Assembly: GCA_947500435.1 (NCBI GenBank)
Contig: CANMRV010000005.1
Span: 248,001-312,000, forward strand
DNA: 64,000 nucleotides
From: an uncultured Flavobacteriaceae bacterium
GTDB taxonomy: Bacteria; Bacteroidota; Bacteroidia; Flavobacteriales; Flavobacteriaceae
Reading direction: 5' to 3'
Below are positions 51,258-59,930 of the stretch, one piece after another. The notes below the pieces were generated by a model, which had not been told where the DNA came from, ran no database searches, and saw only the letters and a program-made list of their open reading frames with translations. The translations under genes and the position numbers were made by a program. Each line of letters opens with the position of its first letter. The first letter of the stretch is position 1.

Positions 51258-52383
51258 TTAAATCTAATTCAGGAATCAGATTAGCTGCTTCCTTCATTTT
51301 TTCATCGATTATCTTAGTGTAGATTTCTGTTGTTCGAATTTCCCTATGTCCTAAACGTTTCGACACGGTATAAATATCCGCACCGTTCTCTAGTAGGAGT
51401 ACAGCATTCGTATGTCTTGCACTATGAAAAGTTATATGCTTTGTAATTCCAGCTTTCATACACCACCTTAAAATCTCGGTGTTATAAACAGCACCATATT
51501 TCAAGCCCCTAAAAACTCTATCACTTTCGTTGGCTCGTTTTCCTAGCAGTTTTCTTGATTGCTCTGAAACATAGAGGTATTCGAGTCCGTCTGTTTTCTT
51601 CTGTCTAAATATAATTCTAGTCCCCGTATCTTCATCGCGAACCTCTGACCATCTTAATTTGTCAATATCGCTCCATCTTAAACCCGTAAGACAACTGAAA
51701 ATAAAAGCATTCTTTAAAATTGGATACTTACACTCTGCTTGTATCAATGCCTGTAATTCAGAATAGGTAAGATATTCTCTAGTAGATTCGCCCTGCTCAA
51801 AACCTTTAACTGACCGCAGTACATTTTCTTCCAAATAGTTTTCGGTATATGCTTCTCGTAAGGCTGCTTTAAATTTATTGAAATAGGTGTATTTGGAATT
51901 TTGGGATAGGGGAGTACCACTCTTGGTTTTGGCTTTGGTGTTCAAATATCGCTTAAACCCTTTGACAAAATCGGTGTCAATATCCTTTAGCTGTTTATGG
52001 GCAGGACAATATTTTTCGATATGTTTTAGAGCTGCATCCCAATTGCCATAATTCGCTTTGGTTTCAAAGCGGTCTTCTTTAAGCTGCTCATAGTACTCTA
52101 AAAAGGTTAATTCTCCTTTCTTATCGTTCTTGATTTTGTATTTCCCTTGGATATATTCAGCCTTTCTAATTGCTAATATATTTTCGGCCAATTGGAGCGT
52201 TTCTTTGTTCTTTCTTTTTTCCTCTGCATTTTTCGGATTGTCAAAAACATACTGTTTTAAGTATTCGAATTTTCGCAGATGTTTTTTAACCCCATTTTTA
52301 TCTATGCGATAACCATTGTAGAATTCAAGAAATAAACTCGACTTATCGTTTTTTAATTTTTTCTGCTTTAGATTGATTTTCAT
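51247..52383 (-). CDS. Tyrosine recombinase / integrase
   Basis: 378 residues with Arm-binding, core-binding and catalytic parts: TGLRWSDIDKL, HSARHTNAVLLL, LGHREIRTT and the nucleophilic Tyr in EIYTKI. It resembles the recombinase of the first element in architecture but diverges in sequence. It is the outermost gene of the metal-resistance island, 192 bp from the 3' end of mnmE, and its 5' flank carries phased repeats. Likely integrase of the island. Confidence 0.92.
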   Translation of the reverse strand: MKINLKQKKLKNDKSSLFLEFYNGYRIDKNGVKKHLRKFEYLKQYVFDNPKNAEEKRKNKETLQLAENILAIRKAEYIQGKYKIKNDKKGELTFLEYYEQLKEDRFETKANYGNWDAALKHIEKYCPAHKQLKDIDTDFVKGFKRYLNTKAKTKSGTPLSQNSKYTYFNKFKAALREAYTENYLEENVLRSVKGFEQGESTREYLTYSELQALIQAECKYPILKNAFIFSCLTGLRWSDIDKLRWSEVRDEDTGTRIIFRQKKTDGLEYLYVSEQSRKLLGKRANESDRVFRGLKYGAVYNTEILRWCMKAGITKHITFHSARHTNAVLLLENGADIYTVSKRLGHREIRTTEIYTKIIDEKMKEAANLIPELDLTIE

Positions 52384-52397
52384 AATTATTGCTTTCG

Positions 52398-52456
52398 AGG
52401 TGTAATTTTTACACCTTTTGGGTAAAAAAATTAAATGAGGTGTAAAAATGGTGTAA
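52398..52456. repeat. Arm-type repeat cluster, AGGTGTAA motif
   Basis: AGGTGTAA (52398-52405) and TTACACCT (52409-52416) are a perfect inverted pair. Two further direct GGTGTAA copies start at 52439 and 52450, again exactly 11 bp apart. The layout copies that at the end of the first element (motif AAGGTACAA), with a different motif. The cluster begins 15 bp upstream of the recombinase start. Confidence 0.6.
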
Positions 52457-52530
52457 TAAATGTATGAAAATAGGAGATTAAGAGAAAGAGAAAAGAAAAA
52501 TACTTTTCAACAACTTATTGATTTACAATC

Positions 52531-52570
52531 ATGTGAAACCAAATAGAACCATATGAGACCAAATGAAATA
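52531..52570. repeat. 10-bp phased repeats between recombinase and mnmE
   Basis: Successive decamers read ATGTGAAACC, AAATAGAACC, ATATGAGACC and AAATGAAATA. Three carry A(G)ACC at the same register. They lie between the arm-type cluster and the mnmE stop codon, where a core recombination site is expected. Confidence 0.5.
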
Positions 52571-52575
52571 CTTAT

Positions 52576-52593
52576 TTATTTCCCGATGCAGAA
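52576..52593 (-). other. Candidate attachment site at the 3' end of mnmE
   Basis: The last 18 bp of the gene on the coding strand are TTCTGCATCGGGAAATAA, coding for the conserved FCIGK end. The 3' end of mnmE (thdF) is the known integration site of Salmonella genomic island 1, and this stretch matches that attB at 14 of 18 positions (recalled from the literature). No second copy was seen in the window, so use as att is inference. Confidence 0.35.
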
Positions 52594-53988
52594 GTTCGCA
52601 AAGATATTTCCTAACAAATCATCCGAAGTAATTTCCCCTGTAATCTCACCAAAGTGATTTAAGGCTTCTCTGATGTCTAGAGAAAGTAAATCTCCAGAGA
52701 CACCGTCATCCATAGCAAAATTCACTTTTTCAACAGCTTCAAGAGCTTTGATTAGAGAATCATAGTGCCTTGTATTTGTGACAATCGTTTCGTTATTTCG
52801 TAGTGCTCCTGTGTTAACGAATTGCAGGAGTTGATTTTTTAATTCTTCGACTCCATCACCTGTTTTGGCAGATAAGAGCTGTACCGTTAGCCCTTCGACC
52901 GCGCTCAGGGTGACATTGAGATTGTTTTTTGTCTCAGCGTTTATTAGGTCATTTTTGTTTACGAGAGCGATAAGAGGTTTTTGTGGGTACTTGTTTTTAA
53001 GTTTTCGTAGTTCAAGGTTTAAATCTTGTAGTCGATTTTCTGAAGACTGAACTTCTTCTCCATTAATCAGATAAAGTATTACCTGAGCTTGTTCAATTTT
53101 CTCAAAGGTCTTTCGAATTCCTATTCCTTCTACTACATCTTCGGTTTCTCGAATTCCTGCAGTATCTATAAAACGAAAGCCTAAACCGCCAATGGAAATC
53201 TCATCTTCAATGGTATCTCTTGTAGTTCCTGCTATTTCAGATACAATTGCTCTTTCTTCATTTAGAAGGGCATTGAGTAGGGTAGATTTACCAACATTAG
53301 GTTCTCCTACTATAGCTACAGGTATTCCGTTCTTTATGACATTCCCAACAGCAAAAGAATCAATCAATCTTTTGAGTACATTTTGAATACGAATCAAAAG
53401 GTCTTTAAATTGGCTTCGGTTTGCAAATTCAACATCTTCCTCTGCGAAATCAAGCTCTAGTTCAATCAGTGATGCAAAGTTTAAAAGTTCATCACGCAAC
53501 GCTTTTATTTCATTACTAAAACCACCTCGCATTTGTTGTATGGCGATTTGATGACTTGCTTCATTATCGGATGCAATTAAATCTGCCACAGCTTCAGCCT
53601 GACTTAAATCTAACTTTCCGTTTAGGAATGCCCGCAGGGTAAATTCCCCAGCATCTGCCATACGGCAGCCATTCCTTAGAAATAACTGAATGATTTGTTG
53701 TTGTATGTATTGCGAACCATGACAGGATATTTCGACAACATCTTCCCCTGTATAGGAATGTGGGTTTTTAAATACGGACACTAATACTTGGTCATAGGTT
53801 TTGTTGTCTTCAACAATATGACCCAATAATATGGTATGGCTTTTTTGCTTGGTTAGATTTTTTCCATGGATGGACTTAAAAAAACCACTGACAATTGATA
53901 CGGCATCTACACCCGAAACACGAATAACTGCGATTGCCCCAGCTCCTGAAGGAGTGGCCAAGGCGATAATAGTGTCTTTTAAAAGCAT
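52576..53988 (-). CDS. mnmE: tRNA modification GTPase MnmE
   Basis: ATG chosen at MLLKDTIIAL (470 residues); the TTG two codons earlier is unlikely. The N-terminal tetrahydrofolate-binding part contains the TPSGAGAIAVIRVSG motif. The inserted G domain has GEPNVGKST (about 228-236), the DTAG switch and NKND. The C-terminus ends in the conserved FCIGK with its Cys. With MnmG it modifies the wobble uridine of several tRNAs. Its 3' end abuts the metal-resistance island but the coding sequence appears complete. Confidence 0.95.
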   Translation of the reverse strand: MLLKDTIIALATPSGAGAIAVIRVSGVDAVSIVSGFFKSIHGKNLTKQKSHTILLGHIVEDNKTYDQVLVSVFKNPHSYTGEDVVEISCHGSQYIQQQIIQLFLRNGCRMADAGEFTLRAFLNGKLDLSQAEAVADLIASDNEASHQIAIQQMRGGFSNEIKALRDELLNFASLIELELDFAEEDVEFANRSQFKDLLIRIQNVLKRLIDSFAVGNVIKNGIPVAIVGEPNVGKSTLLNALLNEERAIVSEIAGTTRDTIEDEISIGGLGFRFIDTAGIRETEDVVEGIGIRKTFEKIEQAQVILYLINGEEVQSSENRLQDLNLELRKLKNKYPQKPLIALVNKNDLINAETKNNLNVTLSAVEGLTVQLLSAKTGDGVEELKNQLLQFVNTGALRNNETIVTNTRHYDSLIKALEAVEKVNFAMDDGVSGDLLSLDIREALNHFGEITGEITSDDLLGNIFANFCIGK

Positions 53989-54056
53989 AGGCAAAAATAG
54001 CTAAAATAGGTTTGATTATTTTATATCTTAGGGGTTCAATACATAGATTTGATATT

Positions 54057-54503
54057 ATGAAAAAATCCCTCTTAACATTGATCGTACTTGTTAGTTTTGT
54101 CTATTTAGGAAATGCTCAGGAAACCGAACAAGTTTCTGATTCTGTTTTAGTTGCTCAACAACAAATTGAGAAGCAAAAGCAAGAATTGAAGGAAGCCAAA
54201 CAAGCTCAGAAAGAAATCGATAAGGCTGAAAAAGCCCAAAAGAAAGCTGAAAAAGCTCAAAAGAAGGCTGAGAAGGCAGTTAAGAAGCAAGAAAAATTGG
54301 TAGGTGCAATAGCTGCGAAAAAAAAGGGGATTGAGAAAAGTGAAATGAAAATCCGAAAACTTCAGAGCAAGTTGGCCAAAGGAAGAACTAAGGGAAAGAT
54401 ATCTCCTGCGGATGAATCGAAAATTAATCAAAAGGTTAAGAAGCTAGAACTCTCGATCGCCAAAGACAAAGAGAAGCTTACCAAACTTCAACAAAAACAA
54501 TAA
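54057..54503 (+). CDS. Secreted Lys/Ala/Gln-rich coiled-coil protein
   Basis: The ATG at MKKSLLTLIVL is preferred because it begins a signal peptide (LIVLVSFVYLGNAQ); an upstream TTG/ATT extension is spurious. The mature 130 residues are almost entirely charged coiled coil with AEKAQKKAEKAQKKAEKAVKKQ-type repeats of Lys, Ala, Glu and Gln. Presumably periplasmic. Function unknown; such proteins are common in Flavobacteria and may bind envelope components. Confidence 0.72.
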   Translation: MKKSLLTLIVLVSFVYLGNAQETEQVSDSVLVAQQQIEKQKQELKEAKQAQKEIDKAEKAQKKAEKAQKKAEKAVKKQEKLVGAIAAKKKGIEKSEMKIRKLQSKLAKGRTKGKISPADESKINQKVKKLELSIAKDKEKLTKLQQKQ

Positions 54504-54571
54504 TTGTTTAGAAAATGTAACAAATTTCCATAAAACCCGTCATATTAGTAAGAACCCCTAAAATAGATATT

Positions 54572-54934
54572 ATGGAAATCATCAATCAAAAATCAATTCA
54601 AAGGACTGATAATCAATTATTGGCCCTAACACATGCATCACAATTATTAACTTATGTTACAGGTTTCGGTGGACTTATTGTGCCACTGGTTATTTGGTTA
54701 AGTTCGAAAGATTCTGTTCATGGAATGGACGAACACGGTAAGTCAATAATCAACTTTCAGTTGACCATGATTTTATTGTTCGTATTAAGTTTCCCAGCAA
54801 TATTGTTATTCGGACTTGGAATTCTAGGCTTTATTTACGTTGGTATAATTGGATTTATTCTTCCGATTGTAAATGCGGTAAGGGCTGCAAATGGAGAAGC
54901 ACCAAGTTACTTCTCTACGATTAGATTTATATAG
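54572..54934 (+). CDS. DUF4870 membrane protein
   Basis: 120 residues with three to four hydrophobic segments. The DUF4870 pattern is visible: an N-terminal LALTHASQLLTYVTGFGGLIVPLVIWL segment, then DEHGKSIINFQLTMILLFV, and GIIGFILPIVNAVRAANGE near the end. Inner membrane; function unknown. A strong terminator follows within 40 bp. Confidence 0.87.
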   Translation: MEIINQKSIQRTDNQLLALTHASQLLTYVTGFGGLIVPLVIWLSSKDSVHGMDEHGKSIINFQLTMILLFVLSFPAILLFGLGILGFIYVGIIGFILPIVNAVRAANGEAPSYFSTIRFI

Positions 54935-54971
54935 GTTTAAAGACTAGAGTTTTGGCTTGTCGCTACACAAT

Positions 54972-55006
54972 AAAAAAAGGGCGTTTTATACGCCCCTTTT
55001 TATTTT
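54972..55006. terminator. Bidirectional terminator hairpin
   Basis: AAAAAAAGGGCGT and ACGCCCCTTTTTA form a GC-rich stem with T-runs on both strands. It separates the DUF4870 gene from the convergent lipoprotein gene ending at 55022. Confidence 0.85.
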
Positions 55007-55021
55007 TGAGAAATTAAATTG

Positions 55022-56350
55022 TTATTCTTCAAGTATTTCAGAACACTCAATAAGAAAGTTAAAATCTGATATCCATAATCTTTCACCGGTAGATTTATCT
55101 GTAATCCAAGCCCAACCGGCAAGACCATTCGCACCTTCATTACTATCCCATAGGGCTCCACCAGGACCAACAACTACTCCAAAGCTAGGAGTATTTGGGT
55201 CATTTGGATCAGGACGTTGCTCTAAACCATAAGTTCCTTCTCCTAGGCAATCACTTCCAATTGAGGTAATACAACTTTTTCCCCCATCAATTATATAATA
55301 TATCTGTTCTTCAGGAATTGCATTTGAACAACCGTCACCTTCTTTGAACTCCCCACCCATAGCTTGCCACTCGGTCCATGTTCTTTTTTCTTTTAACCAT
55401 AGATTGACTGAAACTTCACAATTACTGCCTAACATGCCCATAGTCGTTCCTCTAATATTCACCGTACCATCTTCAAATTCGGTGTAGGTAAGTGGCAAGT
55501 CTTCAGGGCTTGCAAGGAAACTTTCTTCAAAGTTTAATGTGGGATCTTCCCCTGGCCACCAGAAATTTGCCTGAGTAACATTTTGGTCGCATCGATTGGC
55601 ATTGGAAGTTAAACATTCTTGGACAACTTCAATTTTTTCTCCTATAAGAAAATTGAAATCAGATATCCAAAGGCGTTCACCACTTTCTTTATCAGTTATC
55701 CAAGCCCAGCCGGCAAGTCCATCTTCACCAACATTGCTATCCCAAAGTGCACCACCAGGTCCGACAACAACCCCAAAATTAGGAGTTTCGGAATCGTTAG
55801 GGTCAGGTCGTTGTTCTAATCCATAGGTGCCCTCACCCAGGCAATCTGAACCAATTGAAGTTATACTGCTCCTATTTGAATTAATAATGTAGTAGTCTTG
55901 AGTTTCCGGAACAACTTCAGAGCAACCTTGTATTTTGAACTCTCCTCCATCTTCTTGCCATTCCGTCCAAGATTTTCTATTTTCTAACCAAACGTCTACA
56001 GCCACCATGCAATTTTGACCTTCTACAGCTGTTGTGGTGCCAGTTATATTTGCGGTTCCATCACTATATATAATCAAAGTTAGCATGTCATCCTCAGTGC
56101 TTTCGAAAAAACTTTGTTCAAAATTTAGAGTGGGATCTACATCTGGCCACCAGAAGTTAGCTTTGTCAATATTATTATCGCACCTATCGGCGTCTATGAC
56201 CTTAAATTTTTCTGAAGTGATTTGTCCAACAAAAGTGCTGTTTTCTATTTTGCTCTGATTGGATGCGTTCAGATCGTCGATAGTAATCCTGTCCTGGTCG
56301 CAGGCAAAACTGAATATGGCAATTCCAAGTACTAATAGTAGTTTTTTCAT
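55022..56350 (-). CDS. Lipoprotein with two WWP-type repeat domains (paralogue 1)
   Basis: 442 residues. A lipoprotein signal peptide (LVLGIAIFSFACDQ) is followed by two copies of a 185-residue domain at about 53-236 and 250-436. Each has (D)ADRCD/NANRCD, FWWPxxDPTLNFExSF, EWQxxGGEFK..GC, CLGEGTYGLEQRPDPN, FGVVVGPGGALWDS and GLAGWAWITDKxxGERLWxSDFNF. Two Cys per copy are likely disulphide-bonded. I do not recognise the family. It is exported to the outer face of the envelope or periplasm, and its tandem relative lies 183 bp upstream. Confidence 0.8.
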   Translation of the reverse strand: MKKLLLVLGIAIFSFACDQDRITIDDLNASNQSKIENSTFVGQITSEKFKVIDADRCDNNIDKANFWWPDVDPTLNFEQSFFESTEDDMLTLIIYSDGTANITGTTTAVEGQNCMVAVDVWLENRKSWTEWQEDGGEFKIQGCSEVVPETQDYYIINSNRSSITSIGSDCLGEGTYGLEQRPDPNDSETPNFGVVVGPGGALWDSNVGEDGLAGWAWITDKESGERLWISDFNFLIGEKIEVVQECLTSNANRCDQNVTQANFWWPGEDPTLNFEESFLASPEDLPLTYTEFEDGTVNIRGTTMGMLGSNCEVSVNLWLKEKRTWTEWQAMGGEFKEGDGCSNAIPEEQIYYIIDGGKSCITSIGSDCLGEGTYGLEQRPDPNDPNTPSFGVVVGPGGALWDSNEGANGLAGWAWITDKSTGERLWISDFNFLIECSEILEE

Positions 56351-56474
56351 TTTACAAAATATTTAGTTAATAGTTTAATATCAACTAAATGTATAGTAAT
56401 CAAATGCTTAAGTTCATGAAAATGTTGTAAGAAACACCTTTTTGGTGGTGAAGCGGGGTTACATTGTGGTGATC

Positions 56475-56511
56475 ATAAAAAAAAGCCACCTGAAAAGGTG
56501 ACTTTTTTTAG
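56475..56511. terminator. Terminator downstream of the second lipoprotein
   Basis: ATAAAAAAAAGCCACCT and AGGTGACTTTTTTTA form a stem with T-runs on both strands. It is 23 bp after the stop of the lipoprotein gene at 56534 on the minus strand. Confidence 0.8.
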
Positions 56512-56533
56512 TATGTAGTTTATCGATGAGCTA

Positions 56534-57892
56534 CTAGTACCAGCAGGCTAGGCGGAAATTAAAATCTCCATGCCAAAGACGTTCTCCAGTCTCCTTGTTG
56601 GTTATGTAGACCCATCCTGCAAGACCATTTGCATTTTGTCGTGTATCCCAAAGTGCGCCTCCACGACCAACGACTATTCCAAAATTATCACCGCCACCAT
56701 TTGGATCAGGTCTTTGTTCAAGACCATAAGTTCCCTCGCCAAGGCACTCACTCCCCATTGATTTAATAGAACTTCTTTCTTGGTCAACAACAAAATAAGA
56801 TTGGTTTTCGGCGACAGCTCCAGTACAACCTTCATCCTTAAAAGTTCCTCCAATTGCTTGCCATTCACTCCAAGACTTCTTCTCTTTTAGCCACAGGTCC
56901 ACTACAACTTCGCAATCTCTGCCAAATACTGCATTTGTGGTTCCACGAACATTGGCCGTACCATCATCATATTCTGTATAAGTATAATGTCTTCTATTTG
57001 AATTAGCAAAGAAGCTTTCCTTGAAATCACCGCCTAGACCTCCTGGCCACCAGAAGTTAGCATTTGGAACATCATCGCCACAACGGTCAGCATCTAGGAC
57101 AACACATTTGTGTATTTTTCTTTTTTTCTTTTGAACTACAAAATTAAAATCAGCATTCCATAAACGCTCCCCTGTCCATAGATTGGTTATCCAGGCCCAA
57201 CCAGCGAGTCCCGTTGCATTTTTATCACTATCCCAAAGAGCCCCCCCTTTACCTAACGCTACTCCGAAGTTATCACCTCCACCATCCGGATCTGGTCTTT
57301 GTTCTAATCCGTAATATCCTTGGCCATTGCAGTCACCCCCAAAGGCTTTAATATAACTTCTTCTTGAATCTATTATGTAATAATTTTGATCTTCAGCAAC
57401 TGCTTCCGTACATCCTTCTTCTTTAAAATCACCACCTGCAGAACTCCACTCATGCCAGTTTTTCTTTTTCTTTAAATGCAGATCTACCCATACCTTGCAA
57501 CTTTGACCTAGAACTGCATCGACAATTCCATATGCCCTCGCTGTCCCATCAGAGTATTCGACCAATTTTAATGGACAATGTTTTGTGTTTTTGAAAAAAC
57601 TCTCTACAAAATCACCTCCGTTTCCTCCTGGCCACCAAAATACTGCCTCGGGTACTTCAGGTCCGCATCGATCAGCATCTCTTGTGGTATAACTAGCAGT
57701 TTTCTTTTTGTATCTATACCTATGATCAACACTTTCAAGAGCTTCGTCAATATCCGAAACCTCTTGAGATTTGTCTTCAGATTCTGTGTTTTCTTGACTT
57801 ATCTCGTTCTCTGGAGTGTCAATTGGTTCAACATTACATGAGTAGATGCAAAGGCATAAACCCACTAGCAGTAGTTTAATCGTAGTTTTCAT
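56534..57892 (-). CDS. Lipoprotein with two WWP-type repeat domains (paralogue 2)
   Basis: 452 residues. Signal with lipobox (LLLVGLCLCIYSCN), an acidic Glu/Ser spacer, then two domains at about residues 72-255 and 268-452 with the same motifs: DADRCG, FWWPGG, FxESFF, EWSSAGGDFK, GQGYYGLEQRPDPDGGGDNFG and GLAGWAWITN.WTGERLW. The spacer between copies is KKKKRKIHK, strongly basic. It probably arose with its neighbour by gene duplication after internal duplication. Function unknown. Confidence 0.8.
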   Translation of the reverse strand: MKTTIKLLLVGLCLCIYSCNVEPIDTPENEISQENTESEDKSQEVSDIDEALESVDHRYRYKKKTASYTTRDADRCGPEVPEAVFWWPGGNGGDFVESFFKNTKHCPLKLVEYSDGTARAYGIVDAVLGQSCKVWVDLHLKKKKNWHEWSSAGGDFKEEGCTEAVAEDQNYYIIDSRRSYIKAFGGDCNGQGYYGLEQRPDPDGGGDNFGVALGKGGALWDSDKNATGLAGWAWITNLWTGERLWNADFNFVVQKKKRKIHKCVVLDADRCGDDVPNANFWWPGGLGGDFKESFFANSNRRHYTYTEYDDGTANVRGTTNAVFGRDCEVVVDLWLKEKKSWSEWQAIGGTFKDEGCTGAVAENQSYFVVDQERSSIKSMGSECLGEGTYGLEQRPDPNGGGDNFGIVVGRGGALWDTRQNANGLAGWVYITNKETGERLWHGDFNFRLACWY

Positions 57893-58156
57893 AATAGTGT
57901 GTTATTTGTTTGTTCTTGAAAAAAGGTTAATGGTCAATAGATAATTGACCTCAATGTAGTGAAAATGAAGTATTTAATCAAATTAAAAATAGAGATTTTA
58001 ACATTTTCCTAGGAAATGCGTATTTCATCGATGAAGGGTATTATTTGCTATACGTTACAGAGCATAGTGAATTCTCAATCAAGGACTATAATTGAGCAAA
58101 AAGATAGGATATGCTTTGGTGATTTTTAAACAAATTTGGGATGGATTGGTTCCATT
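57893..58156. other. Gene-free upstream region of the second lipoprotein
   Basis: A+T-rich non-coding DNA between the lipoprotein start and the dnaN terminator, with no ORF that looks coding. It should hold the promoter of the lipoprotein gene; no clear TAnnTTTG match was identified by eye. Confidence 0.4.
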
Positions 58157-58193
58157 AAAAAAGGGTTCATTGCAAAGCATCGAACCCTTTTTC
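58157..58193. terminator. Terminator of dnaN
   Basis: AAAAAGGGTTC and GAACCCTTTTT form an 11-bp perfect stem around a 13-nt loop, T-run on both sides. It lies 20 bp after the stop codon of dnaN on the minus strand. Confidence 0.85.
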
Positions 58194-58212
58194 TTGAATT
58201 AATTTTTTAAAA

Positions 58213-59331
58213 TCAGCTATTCAGCATCACCGGCATTACAAGCATAGTTACATGTTCACCTTCATCTAAACCATCTGAGGGAGTTAAAATTCCCGCTCTA
58301 TTTGGTAAACTCATTTCTAGCGAAACTTCGTCCGAAGTGAGGTTGTTCAACATTTCAGTTAAGAAGCGTGAGTTGAATCCGATTTGCATATCATCACCTT
58401 GATAGGCGCAAGTCAAACGTTCTTCGGCTTTGTTGCTGTAATCAATATCCTCTGCAGATATATTTAATTCAGCTCCTGCAATCTTCAAACGGATTTGATG
58501 CGTGGTTTTATTAGAGAAAATCGAAACCCTACGTACAGAACTCAAAAACTGATTTCTTGAGATAGTTAGCATATTTGGATTTTCCTTCGGAATTACCGCT
58601 TCATAGTTCGGATATTTCCCATCAATCAAACGACAAATCAATTCGGTATCATCAAAACTGAATTTGGCATTGCTATCGTTGTATTCGATTACCACATCAG
58701 ACTCGCTTCCTGCTAAAATTCCCTTTAGAAGATTTAAAGGTTTTTTCGGCATAATAAACTCAGCAACTTGAGATGCAGAAACATCTTCACGTTGGTACTT
58801 TACCAATTTATGTGCATCCGTCGCAACGAAAGTTAAGCTCTCTGGAGAAAACTGAAAGAACACACCGCTCATTACAGGGCGTAAATCATCGTTGCCGGCA
58901 GCAAAAATCGTTTTATTAATAGCGGTCGCAAGAATATCCCCTAAAATGGTTGTTGAACTCGGATTCGCCAATTCCACAGCTTTCGGGAATTCTGCTCCAT
59001 CCGCATATGCCAAAGCATATTTACCATGGTTAGAGCTTATTTCAACCGTATTATTATCCTCAACAACAAAAGTCAAAGGTTGCTCAGGAAAAGTCTTCAA
59101 AGTTTCTAATAATAAACGGGCCGGAACAGCGATAACACCTTCATTATCTGAATCTACATTTAAAACGGAACTCATAGTAGTTTCCAAATCCGATGCGGAA
59201 ACAGTCAATTTATTTTGCTTTAAATCGAACAAGAAATTATCCAAAATAGGCAAGGTGTTACTATTGTTGATAACACCTCCTAAAACTTGTAGTTGTTTCA
59301 GTAAATAGGTGCTGGATACTATAAATTTCAT
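58213..59331 (-). CDS. dnaN: DNA polymerase III beta subunit (sliding clamp)
   Basis: 372 residues, the normal length. The N-terminal MKFIVSSTYLLKQLQVLGGVINNSNTLPILDNFLFDL is characteristic. The other conserved parts include RPVMSGVFFQFSPESLTFVATDAHKLV, LICRLIDGKYPNYEAVIP and the C-terminal MLVMPVMLNS. The ring-shaped clamp tethers DNA polymerase III. It is not next to dnaA here, as is usual in Bacteroidetes. A single-gene transcript is likely, with a hairpin terminator behind it. Confidence 0.96.
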   Translation of the reverse strand: MKFIVSSTYLLKQLQVLGGVINNSNTLPILDNFLFDLKQNKLTVSASDLETTMSSVLNVDSDNEGVIAVPARLLLETLKTFPEQPLTFVVEDNNTVEISSNHGKYALAYADGAEFPKAVELANPSSTTILGDILATAINKTIFAAGNDDLRPVMSGVFFQFSPESLTFVATDAHKLVKYQREDVSASQVAEFIMPKKPLNLLKGILAGSESDVVIEYNDSNAKFSFDDTELICRLIDGKYPNYEAVIPKENPNMLTISRNQFLSSVRRVSIFSNKTTHQIRLKIAGAELNISAEDIDYSNKAEERLTCAYQGDDMQIGFNSRFLTEMLNNLTSDEVSLEMSLPNRAGILTPSDGLDEGEHVTMLVMPVMLNS

Positions 59332-59633
59332 GTGCGCTTTATTTAGTTGAGTTCGTTTTTTTGATACAAATGAGATGCAATATATTACGTCTCCTAGGCA
59401 AACAAAGATATTTGAATTCGGGTTTTTATCGAAACAAACTTATTAACACTTCAAAGCTTTTTTCGAAAGCTTAAAAATAAGGAATCTTGATGTGTAAATT
59501 GGCCTTAATGCTTTGAAATACTAGGATTTCCAATGAGAATGTTTGGCAAGACAGAGAATCGCAGTAGATACGAGGTTTTATTTCAAAACTGAAATGTTTA
59601 TAACTGTGGATTATTCCCTTCGGGAGAAAGTCC
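59332..59633. other. Upstream region of dnaN
   Basis: No gene. On the minus strand TATCTTTG (complement of 59403-59410), an exact TAnnTTTG element, lies about 70 bp before the dnaN ATG and could be its promoter. AAGCTTTTTTCGAAAGCTT near 59455 is a small hairpin. Confidence 0.5.
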
Positions 59634-59930
59634 TCAAGGCAAGCTTTCAACCTTGTTTACACTCCAAGCTTCTGGCTTATCGGAAAATAGAACTTTGGTG
59701 CATGCCCAAACTGATTTGAAGAAGTCTGAATTTCTATAAGCCTCCAGATTCGCTTCTTCTTCCCAATAACTGTAGGTAAAAAATATGGTTTTGTCTTTTT
59801 TGTCCTGATATAATTCGAGAAAAGCACATCCCGCAGAACTTCGGATGGTTTCCTTGCTCTCCTGAAAAACAGCTTTGAACAAGGGAATATTTTCTCTTTC
59901 GAACTTCATTTTTACAATACGAACAAACAT
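59634..59930 (-). CDS. Antibiotic-biosynthesis-monooxygenase-like protein
   Basis: 98 residues with a single ferredoxin-like ABM fold: MFVRIVKMKFERENIPLFKAVFQESKETIRSSAGCAFLELYQDKKDKTIFFTYSYWEEEANLEAYRNSDFFK. The W-E-E segment and the conserved His/Asn positions of quinol monooxygenases are only partly present. It follows the SAM-hydrolase gene with no gap, so both are probably in one transcript. Substrate unknown. Confidence 0.82.
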   Translation of the reverse strand: MFVRIVKMKFERENIPLFKAVFQESKETIRSSAGCAFLELYQDKKDKTIFFTYSYWEEEANLEAYRNSDFFKSVWACTKVLFSDKPEAWSVNKVESLP

